NCBI RefSeq assembly: GCF_963576615.1
Contig: NC_088717.1
Span: 24,951,344 to 25,015,343, forward strand
Direction of reading: 5' to 3'
Length of the DNA: 64,000 bases
DNA from: Watersipora subatra
Lineage: Eukaryota > Bryozoa > Gymnolaemata > Cheilostomatida > Watersiporidae
Part shown: positions 12,601 through 26,000 of the stretch, piece after piece
Numbering within the stretch: the stretch's first letter is position 1
How the letters are laid out: each line of letters opens with the position of its first letter
Made by a program: the position numbers and the translations under genes
Notes under the pieces: generated by a model
Database searches by the model: none
What the model was told of the DNA's origin: nothing
The model's input: only the letters and a program-made list of their open reading frames with translations

Positions 12601-15600
12601 AACACACGCTAAAACAAGTGTATGCCATTTGCAGTATTACCATGCATAACAGAAGTACAAAGTTTTGTTGAAAGGTTCTTATGCTTAAACCCGCTGCGAT
12701 AAGTATCAATGTAGCTTAAACCTGCTGCGATAAGTATCAATGTAGCTTAAACCTGCTGCGATAAGTATCAATGTAGCTTAAACCTGCTGCGATAAGTACA
12801 TGTATCAATGTAGCTTTCAAAATGAAGTCACATTTCTACGCAAAATTTTATTTCTTCCAAATGTTTGTTTCCATGGTCACAACTTTTTACGTTGAAACAA
12901 ATATTTTTTTTACAAATACATTTTATAATCTATCTGATTTGCCTTAAGACTCAAAACAGAAACAACAGAATTTAAAATAGTTATATTATCAAAAGTGCAT
13001 CGATATAACTATGTTAAAACTAAATGTAAAATCTAAGCTATATTTACAAATTAAATTAATAAGTATTAATTATCAGAAACAGTAGTATTTTATTGTTAAT
13101 TTATTTAAGAGATATTGGAATAAACATGCGGCCTCTGCATTGTGAACCTTCAAGAATACAGTAACTGACATAAGTACAGTATATAACTTACTCTAACTTA
13201 CACTACAGAACGTTCTATTTAATCTGTGTTTTTTATTATTTTTACACTCCATTTTTATTTTTATCAATTTTAATTCATTCACTCACAAAATATATATAAT
13301 AATATAAATCTTTTGAAAATTTGAGCCATTATATGTTGTAAATTACTTTGTATATTGACGCAAATATTTGCTTGAATCTTACGCTGCGTGTTAAAAAATT
13401 CATGCATAGACTCCTTAGTCAAGGTGAACCTTAAGTCAAGATTTTGCTGTTGTAATTTATATTAATAAACTTCTGTTTAGCATTTTTAAAGTTGATGAGT
13501 TCTACATAACTTAAAAATAAATTTGAGCGAACATCGAAATCGATACAAAAAAGGCGAGTAATTTTTTTATCAATGATTCTGTAACTTTTTAGAAGTTGTG
13601 AATAATAAATACATAACAAAAATATTTTTTAGTAAATTTCCACTTTGCATGCATGTACGTGTGCATGGGGGTGGCCATGGGTGAGAGCCTGTGTGTGTCT
13701 GTGTAAATACTAAGTTTTTACATTTTTGGCTTGTTTCATTCAAACTTAAAATATGTATGCCTTTGACCAGGCTGCCAATATATTTGATCTCAAAAATTTG
13801 TCTGGGTTTTTAAATAGCCACCTCTTAAACATCTAGTTAGAATCTCAAAAATGTGCCTTCACATTCATTGAAGGTGGAAAATAGACCTCACTAAATGCAT
13901 TCGTAGATTGGTATTGTGCAAGCAGTGTAGCAAATTACGGTATGTTGAAGATCAACACAAGTGTATATTTAAACACATGCTGCGGGCTCCTTGATTGGAG
14001 AGGAAAATAATCTCGGTAAAAATAGCAATAATAATGAAACTAATAGTGATTGATGACTAGAAAGTATTACTAAGAGTCACTGTAAGGAGACTGAACTATT
14101 CAGCAGGGCACTTGTTAGCTAGGATTCACATCTTGCAGAATATCTTATCAACTTAATACTGGTGAAACTAGGTCGAAGACAAGGAAATGCATCGGCTAGC
14201 TAAAACTATATTAATAAAACTTATTAGAGTAACATAACAATATTATTATACATATAATAGCAAAGAACTGTACCAAAATTTCAAATTCTTTTTGGTGGGC
14301 TGAGAAGCCTAGTCTTATTTCATCAACCCAGCCTTAGCCCGTGTTCCAAAATAGTGATAATAATATGAGTAATAATACTAGCAACCATTTGGCTACCAGA
14401 TCGGCCACAGGCTCAGTTACAACCAACCTTAATAAGAATGATAGTAGGTTATTGCACAGCTCACCAAAAGTGAACCTTGCAATGAAAGGTGGCAAGAAAA
14501 AGATAAGAGGCAAACAATGTTAACCCGAGTCCTTGCATGTGTTGGTGACGCCGGAACTAAAGCTGCGCTCATTATTTTTACCCACTTAAAATGCAGAATG
14601 TTGATATCATTGACAGCTAGTGAAATTAACACTTAACTATAAAAAGTATTTTCAAAGTTGTTCAGCCTGGTTTGTAATTAACCAGCTGAATGTCGGGCAT
14701 TGCGCTAGTAATAAAATAATTACCTAATTATTTTGAGTAACTTAAGCTAGTAAAGCTAGTAACCTACTATAATAAGAGCTGTGTTCTACATCTGAGGCCA
14801 GCTTGTGTTACGTTACTTATGTATAATGATCTCTAACGCAATTATGAGCTTAAAGTGTGCTAGCGATACATTATTCATCTGCCCTATTATTCCTTGCATA
14901 GCAAAAAGCTGCCTAGTGTAGTGGGTTAGCTTGACTGTCTGCAGGCCTGTAGGTTCTGAGTTCAAATACAGTGCAAAACAGTTTTGTCATTCATAGAACT
15001 TAATCACTATATCTGGACAGACGAATGACAGAGAAATACTGAAATTTATGTACATCTATATATATATTTCTCAAAGTTTGTCCGTATGTGTATTTGTAGG
15101 ATTGATTGTCTGACTATTATAGAAATTATTAGAATAGGTGTAGCTGGACAACAATGCAGACTCAAAGTCATGGCTTACCATCATTAGAAGCCTAATCTTA
15201 TTAAGCAGCTTAGTGGAATATTCCATTGGCAATATGCCAGGCTACTAGCTTGAAAGGTACAGTTGTTTGACAAAGTTTTAAAACCTTTACAGTTGTTTTT
15301 ATTTTTTCTCTTAATTTATTTCAACTACACAAAAAACTTCTCTCATGATATGTAATTTTAAAGTTGGAATGGGAAATGTTGTTATATGTTAAATACAAAT
15401 CAATTTTCTGTTCAAAGACTTTTTTATTACCCAGGGGTAGCACAGCTAGTAAATTTATAATTATTAACAGTACGCTGGCAGTCCGGTGAAATCTAAAAAA
15501 TTTGTTTCAATTATCGAGTGAAGCAATATTATTTTCTTAGTATTAGTGTTGCTTTGGATAGATAGACAAACACAGCTCTTATTATTGCAAAAATTAATAG

Positions 15601-16985
15601 CTTTAAAATTGCTTATTCCTTGTTGTAATATACATCACATCAGAGTAAGGTATAAAAACTGATGGCTTTTATAGATTCTCACCAGCAATGACCGTGGAAC
15701 TGTTACAATTATATGGAGGCTATGTTGAGTAGCTGTAATGACCAATCCAATGCCATGTACCAAAGCTATGGTGAAATTTGATTGGTTGGTTTCTTCACTT
15801 GTCCACATCTGTACTCCTAATAACAGACAAGCTTAATTGGTCACAAATACCTAAAAAAATGAAGCTTTAAACATCCAAGGCTTTTAGTTTGGACCACATT
15901 GAGGATAGCGAATTTTTTAAGTGTTATGATGCAATAAGGGCTAGAACAGAAATATCTGATTTTGGCTGTCTCAGAACAGCTGAAAAAGTACAAGAATTAG
16001 ACCAAGGCGATATCAAGTATCTTTTTAGTTCAGTTTCGTAAGTCTCACTAGCTGGTCTTGAACTTGTCATAGCAAACAGAACTACCTTTGAATTCTTGCC
16101 TTGACCAGCTCTTTTCAGTGAACTCTTTCTCAATGCCATCCACTATTACTGTAGTTTTCTTGTGTTTTTTGTTCAGAGAGTTGAGAGTTACTTCTACTGT
16201 GCTGCATTTCTCGGATCGCAAGGCTATCCCGGTAAGCAGCGGGCTGTCTGCTCCTTCAACTGCATTGTTCAAACAAGCATCGTTTATCATCGTAGTGTTG
16301 CCATGGATGTCTTCATTTTAATACATTTGCTAGGGAAGCTTGTTTATGTTGTTATTTTTAATGAAAAATAAACAAACTGAATTGCAAATAAAATGACTTG
16401 AAATACCAATAATTTAGCTATATATTGATCAGCTTTATTTCTTAAGAACCTTATCCACTGATAAATAACTTAACTTATACAATATTATTTTTACATTTTA
16501 TTTATTTTTTTTAATATTTATTATTTATTTGTATTATCACTTATATATATTATTTTATACATGTATATATAGGCAAAAAACCTCGCATTTTTGAATTTTC
16601 ATCATCGTCAGACAAACTTAATCTAGCTGATGTAATATCTGAACCAAGGTGAGAAACAAAAGTAGCCGAATAATAGACTATCAGAAATTAAATGGAAGAA
16701 CAAAGCAATAGTTTATGAGATGTCAGCTTTGATTGATGTTCTAAGCTTAGTAGTATCAGGTCCTCCTTGTATAAATTTTAGCTAAATAATAATTACTTAG
16801 AATAAAAACTAGCTTTTGACTTTATTATATCACATGGCAATACCTTTTTATTTATTGTTTTGTAGCACCATATGTAAAATACTTTTCCTATAAAATTGGT
16901 AATGGGCTGCCCAATAAAATATATACAGTATATATACACAATATATAAACAATATCTACACAATACAAATACAAACAACACAATA

Positions 16986-17035
<50 letters not shown>

Positions 17036-20000
17036 CACAATAATATACGTTCATTTCTTAGATTACTAAAATAACAAAAATACGAAGACATTTGAACATC
17101 GCGATTAATAATCTATAAATAAGCAGTGAGATTGAAAACTGCTCTAAAATTGGACTAGCTGAGTTTTATGAAGAAATAGAACCTTTTGTTAAATGATAAG
17201 AGCATTTACTTTAGTTACTTATGTTGATTAAGTTATAGCTGTGGTTCTTAACCCGGGTTCAATTTCAGGGTTTGGTCTCAGGTTTGGCGAGTCACCAAAC
17301 CTGAGACTAACAAAGTTCTTGGGGTTTGGTGAGACAGTCTCAGGGGTTTGTTGGAGGTCTCCCAAAGGCAATAGAAGAAATCACACTGATTTGCAAAGTC
17401 ATGTTTTATGTTAAGATATCGTGAGTTTGTGTACTGTATCGGTTTCATTCTTTAAAAGCAGTAATGTTAATGCACAGTTAATTTTGTGCACCAATAAAAC
17501 ATGTCTTGAATGTGAAAAAAAATTTAGATTTTATTTTTTGGTAAAGAATGGTTCGGTGAAAAGCATATGAAACTGGTAGCGCACAGTGCGATCAACCAAT
17601 TTAAGAGCCACTGAGTTACCGGCCTTGACATTTGACACTGATAGATAAAACATTCATTAAAAATTTAGTGAAAGAGAAATGAAAATCGTTTGCTGAGTTT
17701 CGTTAATTCTCCCACTCGTTGTTGGTAGTTGGGAACTAAAACAGCGCTGCTAGAGAAGAGATGTTTTACAGTTACTAGGCTCTGTGTTGGAAGGTCTGGT
17801 AGTAGTACAACCAAAAATGGAAAGTTATCTCATTTATAGGTTTCCTAGGCACACATGCGCACATACAAGTTACTGTTTTAGTACTTTCTACAGCAAATAT
17901 TTTTCTTTAACGTAAATCTCTGATGAAAAGGTTGTTGTGAAATTATATGCATTTATGTAACTTGTAATTAATGTAATCTATCTAAACTTTGCTAGATTTG
18001 GCTCACAACTAGCTAGTTAAATTTGCAAAAACAGTAGATATATAAAAAAATTCAAAGCACATCATTATTTGGAACACCGCTGTAGCTTTAAACTTACTAT
18101 TGGAAAACATTCCTTGTATGTTGATAGTGCCAGCATCTCTGTTTGATTTGAGCAGAATGTGGACACCTGTCTGGGTGTGCCGTTGGGTCTTGCCATTCAG
18201 TGTCAATACATTACCCTTGCCATAAATAGCAGCTAAAACAGAATAAAATTAAATGAGTAAATGTAGTTATTTCATTTTAGTATTTGTTCATCATAGTTAA
18301 ACAGGAGCTACACACAGCTATAGAACTTTCAATAAAATTGTCTTATACTGGCCTATTTATCAGTTCATGTACAATATGAGTTATGTATATGGTCACCGTG
18401 TATATTATCTGTAGTTTTTGATCAGGTTTTACAGAGTTCTCATAATAGTTGATTGTTATGGAGCACAAAGAAAGTGTGACTTCTTTTTTAGTTTGAGCAA
18501 ACCAAAATAGGCCGGTGCGCAATACTTTTTATTTGAATTGGTGTTAATATTGAAAACTTATTATGTAAATAACAATCATCGCTATTTTGTGATCTTACAC
18601 AACTCCTCCATTATAACAACAACTAATATATGTGGATGAGCACCCATATGAAACACAAAATAGTTTATAACAGGCGATAGACAATTAGTCCCAAGTCTCA
18701 AGTCATCAGTCCCAAGACATCAGCCAAATCTTGCCTATTGCCAAGATCTTCCAGATTTTTTTGATGGAGTTAACTTCATTGTTGAACTTGGATCTGCATG
18801 TGTTGGGTAGAGAGTTTTTTTGGAATTGTTCCCTGCTGAATTACTTACAGCCATACTTCTTGTCGGTTTCTGTGAAACAGCTCACCATCTAAGTCAATGC
18901 AATATGATCTCCCTGATAGCTGTTTTACTACCTTCACTGCCTTCCACTCTTTTTTGTGGTTGTGTAATCCTAGACCCTTACTGGCTAACCCTCAGCTAGC
19001 TCCGGCATGTTTTGAGCTGACCGGTTGTACCTCTCCTCACCTTTCTTTTAATTTCAAGCTTACTTTGGCAATTGGCCACCACTTCAGGCAACTCTGCAGA
19101 TGGTTGTGGCATGACCAAGTGGGTAGACTTGCGTAATATCTGCTTTGATGGACTTGCCCCAAAGTTTCAGTAAGGGTATTCCTGCACTCCAGAATAACCA
19201 GGTAAAGAGTTTTTACAGCATCTTGGTTGTCTTTTGGTGGTTTTGACCACTAATTTGGCCTTTTCATTGGACTGGTAATAGTGTGGGCTGCTTGTCGAGT
19301 GTGCAAAACCACAGGTGCTTGCAAACTGATGAAACTCAGCTGACACAAAGTATGCCACATTATCGAAGTCTACCAACTTGGGTACTTCTAATCTTGAAAA
19401 TACATGTATATATTTTATTGCGCATACGACATCTTTAGCTGACTGACTTTGAATTCTAGCAAACTCAAAACAGTCTGATGCGTAGTCAGCAGCCACTACA
19501 TAATGGTGCCTTTCGTACTCCAACAAGTCAACATCAACCTTGGGCCAAGGTTCAACGGGAATAAATTGGCTCCTGAGCTCCTTTTTTTCTCTGCTTGAGT
19601 CCATCAAATAGACATATAGAGCATGTATCACATCTTCTAGTGACTTCTTGGTCCATGCTCAATCAGAAAACAGTGTAGCTGGCTCCCTTGACTGTTGATT
19701 TGATTCCCTAAAGCCCAGCTTGAAGGCGGCTTAGCATCTCCGATCTCAGCGTTTAGGGAATCAGGGCTCATAAACTAAAAAAAACTCTGTCTTTCCCAGT
19801 AATATCATGTTTGAATAAGTTGTAGACTCTCAGGCTGTTTGGCAACAACTTTGGCCAAACCCACTTAGTATAATTTGATCATTCCTGCAGTTCTGCACCA
19901 AGTTGTCTTCTTTCGGATATCATCATAGACATGATCAGACATAAAACAATTGATTCGCTGTTCTGCTACTGCAAAAATATGTTCTCAATCAGTGGGTTTT

Positions 20001-23000
20001 GTTGGTGCTTCCATTTATGAGTCTACCGGGCCTGGCTACCTAGCTTTCAGACAACTTTTACATCTGAGTATATCTGCAGAGGTAGCAGGACAGATTGGAT
20101 ATGGCGAGAGACCTTGAAAGTAGGTTTCTTGAAGTTTATGATCAGTTATTAATGTAACAAGGCAAATACATGTACTATAGGTCAAGTTGAACTACGCTCA
20201 ATAGAGGCATAGTTTGGCGCACACTCTCTAGGCGAATGACACCAATAAGTTACAGGAATTATTGAGTAAGTCGAACAGACATGTTTTAAAAGTTAATTAA
20301 GAGAATTAATTAATTAGTTAAGATAATCAAATTTTTAAGGTAATCTAATAACATTGTAGAAGAGTCACGACGGTGAATTACAGGTTGTAGTAACAAAAAG
20401 TTCATAAGCTGAACAAACACAAGTTAAGCTGAAACTACATGTCCTTCTATACAAGTACATCAACCTTTATGTCTATAATTTGCTGAGTACACAATTATTG
20501 AGTAAATTGTTTATTTAACAATCTACATCATTGTGTAACTTTTAATTTAATTTTTTAATTTTTAGCTTTTAAGTGAAAGTTTCTTGGTTTACGCGGCACT
20601 CGTTGTAACTAATGGCAAATTATTTTCTTAAACCGACATTAAAAATTATTTATCCATTTCGGTTCTATGTTGTAGATATAGTTTGCTTTGATCTTTGCTA
20701 AATAACCCTTATGCTCTTATAAATAGAAAATATAAATTGTAGAAGTGTTCAGGTAATCAGCTGTAAGGATTTAAAAGGCATCGATAACATCCTATATGAT
20801 TTTATAAAATACAGCTTAAGGTATGAAAAGCAGTGATAATAATCACTTCCTACCAGTTTTAGCTGATTGGTAATGCTTGCAGTCCTTGGTGGGTCTTTGA
20901 TCCATGTACATGCCACAAGTAAAAGGAGTGGATGACCATAGACAACAGTACTGGTAAGTGATGACATCATAGAGCCAGTGAGAAAGCAAGGGCACATACC
21001 CAGGAGCATTGTAGGGTGGAGCACCTTTATAAAATAAAGTACTTTGCTAAAGCATGAATAACTGCATTCTTGTGCTACAAATAGATTCCAAGTTGCCTGC
21101 TGCCAACAAATGCTAAAATTACTACAATTGTATTTCCATGTTCCATAAAGTTGCTGTGCTCAATATCACAAGATATCAACAGAATTTACTACTTGGTATA
21201 CAGAGTCTTACTTGAGAAGTTGCATGAGCAACAATCATTTTTAGTAAGAAACCTTTTTGAAGATAGATGAGTTGAGTTTAGGAAGAGGTTGACACCAGTA
21301 AAGTAGAGTTTTTTATCTCCACTGGCGAGAGCTTGGATGACTATTATTGATTCAAATCTATCAACAGTGAACGTTTCTATGATGTCGAATAATATTCTCA
21401 CAGCGAATGACTGCATAAATTTAATGAAGTGAAATAGCGGGGAATGCATTTGAACTTCACTGTTTCTATGATTAGAAGTGAAAGCAACTCTGAATCCTCT
21501 TAATGCATGGAACCTCGGTAATCATGAACCTTTGGAATCCATTATCAATAGATCTCGCACGTCTCAAAGCGATTGCTCAGGGAAAAACTCATCTTACAAT
21601 TTTGTGCCTTCTTTTCCATTCCACAAAGCACTTGGCTTACACAAATAGAATGAACTAGCTGCATTACCCGTCTACAGGAATAGATTCACGCGCAGCATAA
21701 GGTTTATTGAGATTTGTCTTTCATACTGTAAAACAACTCCAAATATGCAGTTACATCTCCCTCTCTCCATCTCTCCCTCTTTCCCCTCTCTCCCTCTCAC
21801 CCCTCTCTCTCTCTCCCTCCCTCTTTCTCTCCCTCTCTCTCTCCCTTCCCCCCTCTCCTCCTCCTCGCTCTCCTTCTCTCTCTCCTTCTCTCCCTCTTTC
21901 CCCTCTCTCCCTCTCTCCGTCTCTCCCCTCTCTCTCCCTCCCTCTTCCCCCTCTCCCTCTCTCTCTCCCCTTCTCTCTCCCTCTCTCCGTCTCTCCCTTC
22001 TCTCTCCCTCTCTCTCTCCCCCCCTCTCCTCCTCGCTCTCCCTCTCTCTCTCCTTCTCTCCCTCTTTCCGTCTCTCCCTCTCTCCCCTCTCTCTCTTCCT
22101 CCCTCTTCCCCCTCTCTCTCCCTCTTTCTCTTCCTCTCTCTCTCTCCCCCCTCTCCTCCTCGCTCTCTCTCCCCTTCTCTCCCTCCCCCCCTCTCTCTCT
22201 CCCCCCTCTCCTCCTTGCTCTTCCTCTCTCTCTCTCTCCCTTTCTCTCCCTCTCTCTCTCTCCCTTAGTTCAACGCAACACATGCGGATAGACAACATTT
22301 TTGGTTTTTCTGTCGGGCGTATGAAGAAACAGTTTTCGGCGTGTGGCTACTTTTGAGCAGGCGACGTATAGCTGGTCATGGCTGATAGAGAACAGCGTTT
22401 TTCTAGTGGTTGCAAGAAACAAATGTTCACATGACCTTTCCGGTACACGTTGGCAGTAAATATTAATTAGATGTAATTTACTACTCATTAATTTATTTAA
22501 AGAGTAGTAAATTTTATTTAATTCACTACTAATATTGACTACTAATTTAATTTTACTACTTACTCATTTAATTAAGTTTGCTTCGTACGATCGAATCTGT
22601 TACAATATTGCCACAATCAATACTCATAGAGGATCTATTCTTCAGCCCTGAACCCTTGTATATAGTACATATCAATCAATTTATCTTTGTATAAGCTATC
22701 CTGCATTACTTATTTGAAGTCATCCTCTCATGTAAATTTTCTTTTTAACTTTTACACAAATAATCTCAAACTAAATATGAATTGTTCACTACTATCTTGC
22801 ATTCAGGATTCTTCTACAGTTTCCGTTCTATTGGATAATATGCCTGCAAATAGAGGCTTTTCGATATTTTGTTATCAGCAAAATAAAACATTACTAACTA
22901 ACTAACGATCGAATCGAAAAAAAAGACCGCCATATAATTTATTTATACTGCTCATATTTGGGAGTTATTGGTGACTCAATATATCGAGAAGACAACTCGT

Positions 23001-26000
23001 ACTATAAGCATGTCAGTATTTATCGTCCATCCCTACGATGAATAGCGGGTTACGTATTATAATAGAGGCGTGTACTAACCGGAGATTCCCGTTAATGCGC
23101 CCTAGCGGTGAAAAAAACCAAAGAATAGACACGCCCTTATATAAAAGTAGCGGCTAATAGTCGGAAAAGTACGGTACTCTATAAAGCGGACAGACAGATA
23201 CACAGATAGATAGACAGATAGATAGACAGACAGACAACGATTGCCGTTTATATAGTAGATTGTTCAATAAAAGTCAATGATTCTGGTCATATTGTAGTTC
23301 AGTTAAGTACTTAGAAATCCGACACACAGTACTTACATGTATGTTCACAGTATATACATGTATGTTCACAGTAGTTAAATGTATGTTCACAATGCTCCTT
23401 GATTGTATGTCAATAGGAAATTTTTTCCAGAACAGCTCTTAGCAACAATCAGCAGTGTCAAGAAAGAGCAACAATAACTATTAGCGGTTGGCAATAGCCA
23501 ATAACACTCAGCAACAATCAGCTGGTCTAATAAGTATTCAACAAATAGCACCAGCATTGTTTAATGGTATTTAGCAAATCTAAATGTTTGCATTTCAACC
23601 CATCGTTACTGCTATACTTCTAAAGAAAAAATTGAACAATCTAAGTGCAATACCCATGCTGTGGCCCTTGTCAACTGTTGATCCATAGATTGAGTCTCCC
23701 GCATAGAGTAGGTTTCCTATGTTATCATAACAGCACTGAGCTCCTGCTCCTGTAGGGTACCTGCAGCATTAAAACACAGGCTCTCCGTTAAGATTCAAAC
23801 AATACCTCACCTGTACACTTTAATAGCGAGAGTTAAAAATGTAACTTTGCCAATCAATAGAAAGTTGCCGAAGGTCAGTTAATGTACATTTTAAAATTTA
23901 TTAAATATTCTGTTTTTTAGCAAAGTTAATTTTTTATTTATTTGTTGAGTTTATAACATGAAGTAATGCATGGAGGAGGTTAAAATTTTTTCTCTATAAA
24001 ATTATAATTAAAGAGTATTTACTGTGAAGTATTGAAATATGTTAATTTTATTGAATAGTAAAAAAGCTCTAGTCTTATGCATATGAAACAAAAACTAAAA
24101 TTGTGGTCTCATATTAGGACAAACTTGAGGCATTTCACAATGAAAGCCCTAGTGGGAATATTGCTAACCTAGTTATGTATTGCTAGGCACATGCATAGAA
24201 AGCTAGGTGGATAGTGTATAGACAGATAAAAGAATAGATAGACAGTTGGATAATTATATAGAAAGTCATATGAATAGATAGATATATAGCTTGGCTGATC
24301 AATTGGTTAGATAGAATAATGCATACAGATGTATGAGAACATACAACATAATGGATGAAAAAGGACAGATAATACGTCAAAGGCATTTGTTCCACTAAAA
24401 ATCAAAGCCGCGTTACTGTCAGAGTTATACACAGTAGTTTGTTCTCTGAGTGCAACTCATTATGACCCCTTATTTTTTTCTCTTATAGGTATTGTGTACT
24501 ATTCGGTCAATGCTATGTGTAGATTTTTACAGAGTATTCTAAACAATGACATAACTAAATTGGTATTGATTATCAAAGGGAACTTCCCCTTAAACACGAA
24601 TATGATGAAAGAGGTGAAATCTAATCTTTGTTTGTATGCATAGCACATGTCATTACGCCATGGGCCTTTCCCGTGTTGGAAAAAATCTTTCACACTTGCT
24701 AAGGGAAGTTGGAGTTTCCAACATAGCCTTAGTTTTTAATGAAAATTACAATATAGGCATTACTGCGTAGCAAGGCTTCAGCAACAGAATATTTTGGTCT
24801 ACAATTCTAGAAGCTTCCAGAATGCATTCATTGCTTATATATGACATGAAGTCAGGCATTTTCATTCAGTTTACAGTTGGGACCTGTTACAACAGTTAGC
24901 AAGATGTCAGATGCAACAAGGAACTTGAGGCAGTATCACGACGAGAAGGTGAAGCCAGATGCAATGGAGAGTCAAATCAAAAGAGGTATAATGCTTATGA
25001 ATATGCATTGGGTGAAAGGTACAACACCTGGTCATATATATATTATGGTGAATAATGGTAAACATGTAATTGTAAGTATTTTCGGTAGAGCAATCAATTT
25101 ACAATCTTATGTATGTCTTACAGATGCAGGTATGAAGTTTATAACAACTTCAAAATATTTAAAAAAAATTTCAAATCACTTTCATAGCCCTCTATTACAT
25201 GTACCCCATACATTTCATCACCTGCTCATCTTTAGCTCTAAGTAATAATTCATACATTTCATCACCTGCTCATCTCTAGCTGTAAGTAATAATTCATACA
25301 TTTCATCACCTGCTCATCTCTAGCTGTAAGTAATAATTCATACATTTCATCACCTGCTCATCTCTAGCTGTAAGTAATACTTCATACATTTCATCACCTG
25401 CTCATTCTCAGCTCCAAAATGATGATTTTGCAGTCATGCATGTGCTTGCAAAATTAACATAGAAAGTTCTCCTAGGCTAGTTCTATTGAAAAGACTTACA
25501 CCTTTCTTAAACACATTCAGCTATTCATAGTGTATTTAGCAGAACCAATATATCTGGTTTGATTTATAAAAGCCTCTCTCTAGTCGTACTGTAAAACCTA
25601 TTCTTTAATCTCTGCTGATATTACCAAAATGCGTAATGTGATGAGCAACTGTCTCATAAAACTACCAGGTGCATCTTTATGCTTTACGACTGGAACCTCT
25701 CTAATGAGACCCCTTTAAACTAGAAATTAAATTCTATAGTCTTCAATTTCTAATATATAATATACACAATGCAATCTATAATGTATGATCTTTAATCTGA
25801 TATCAATAATTTATAATCCACAATTTACAATATATAATGAACAATCTTAAAATATATAATGCATAATCTATTATAATTGGTATATGATCTATAATCTATC
25901 ACATGCAATCTAGAATCTAGAATTTACCCTGCTCTTGTTGGTCTGTATTTTATACAAACATCAAGCTTTTTTGATTATCAAAACACTAATATAACTGTAG

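Larger units (their letters stand above)
12587..15682 (-). other. mesh intron between exons 17 and 18
   Basis: It contains a 31-bp tandem repeat (12686-12815), a SINE (14905-15060) and a Helitron-like end (15240-15449). The small ORF at 14341-14523 shows no recognisable family. Confidence 0.6.
21655..23259 (-). mobile_element. Helitron copy 1, complete ends, non-autonomous
   Basis: On the minus strand it starts A|TCTACTATATAAACGGCAAT at 23259 and ends GGTAATGCAGCTAG|T at 21655. TC at the 5' end, CTAG at the 3' end and an A/T target are the Helitron signature. It is 1605 bp and contains a helicase C-terminus relic and a 0.5 kb CT-type microsatellite. Copy 2 (32552-34977) shares both ends and the helicase piece. 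Confidence 0.88.

Noticed and set aside
14341-14523. Asn/Ser-rich 60-codon ORF
   Set aside because: It could be a transposon ORF fragment, but nothing in it is diagnostic.
21672-22356. Long Arg/Glu-rich and Ser/Leu/Pro-rich ORFs
   Set aside because: They are translations of a CT microsatellite inside a Helitron.
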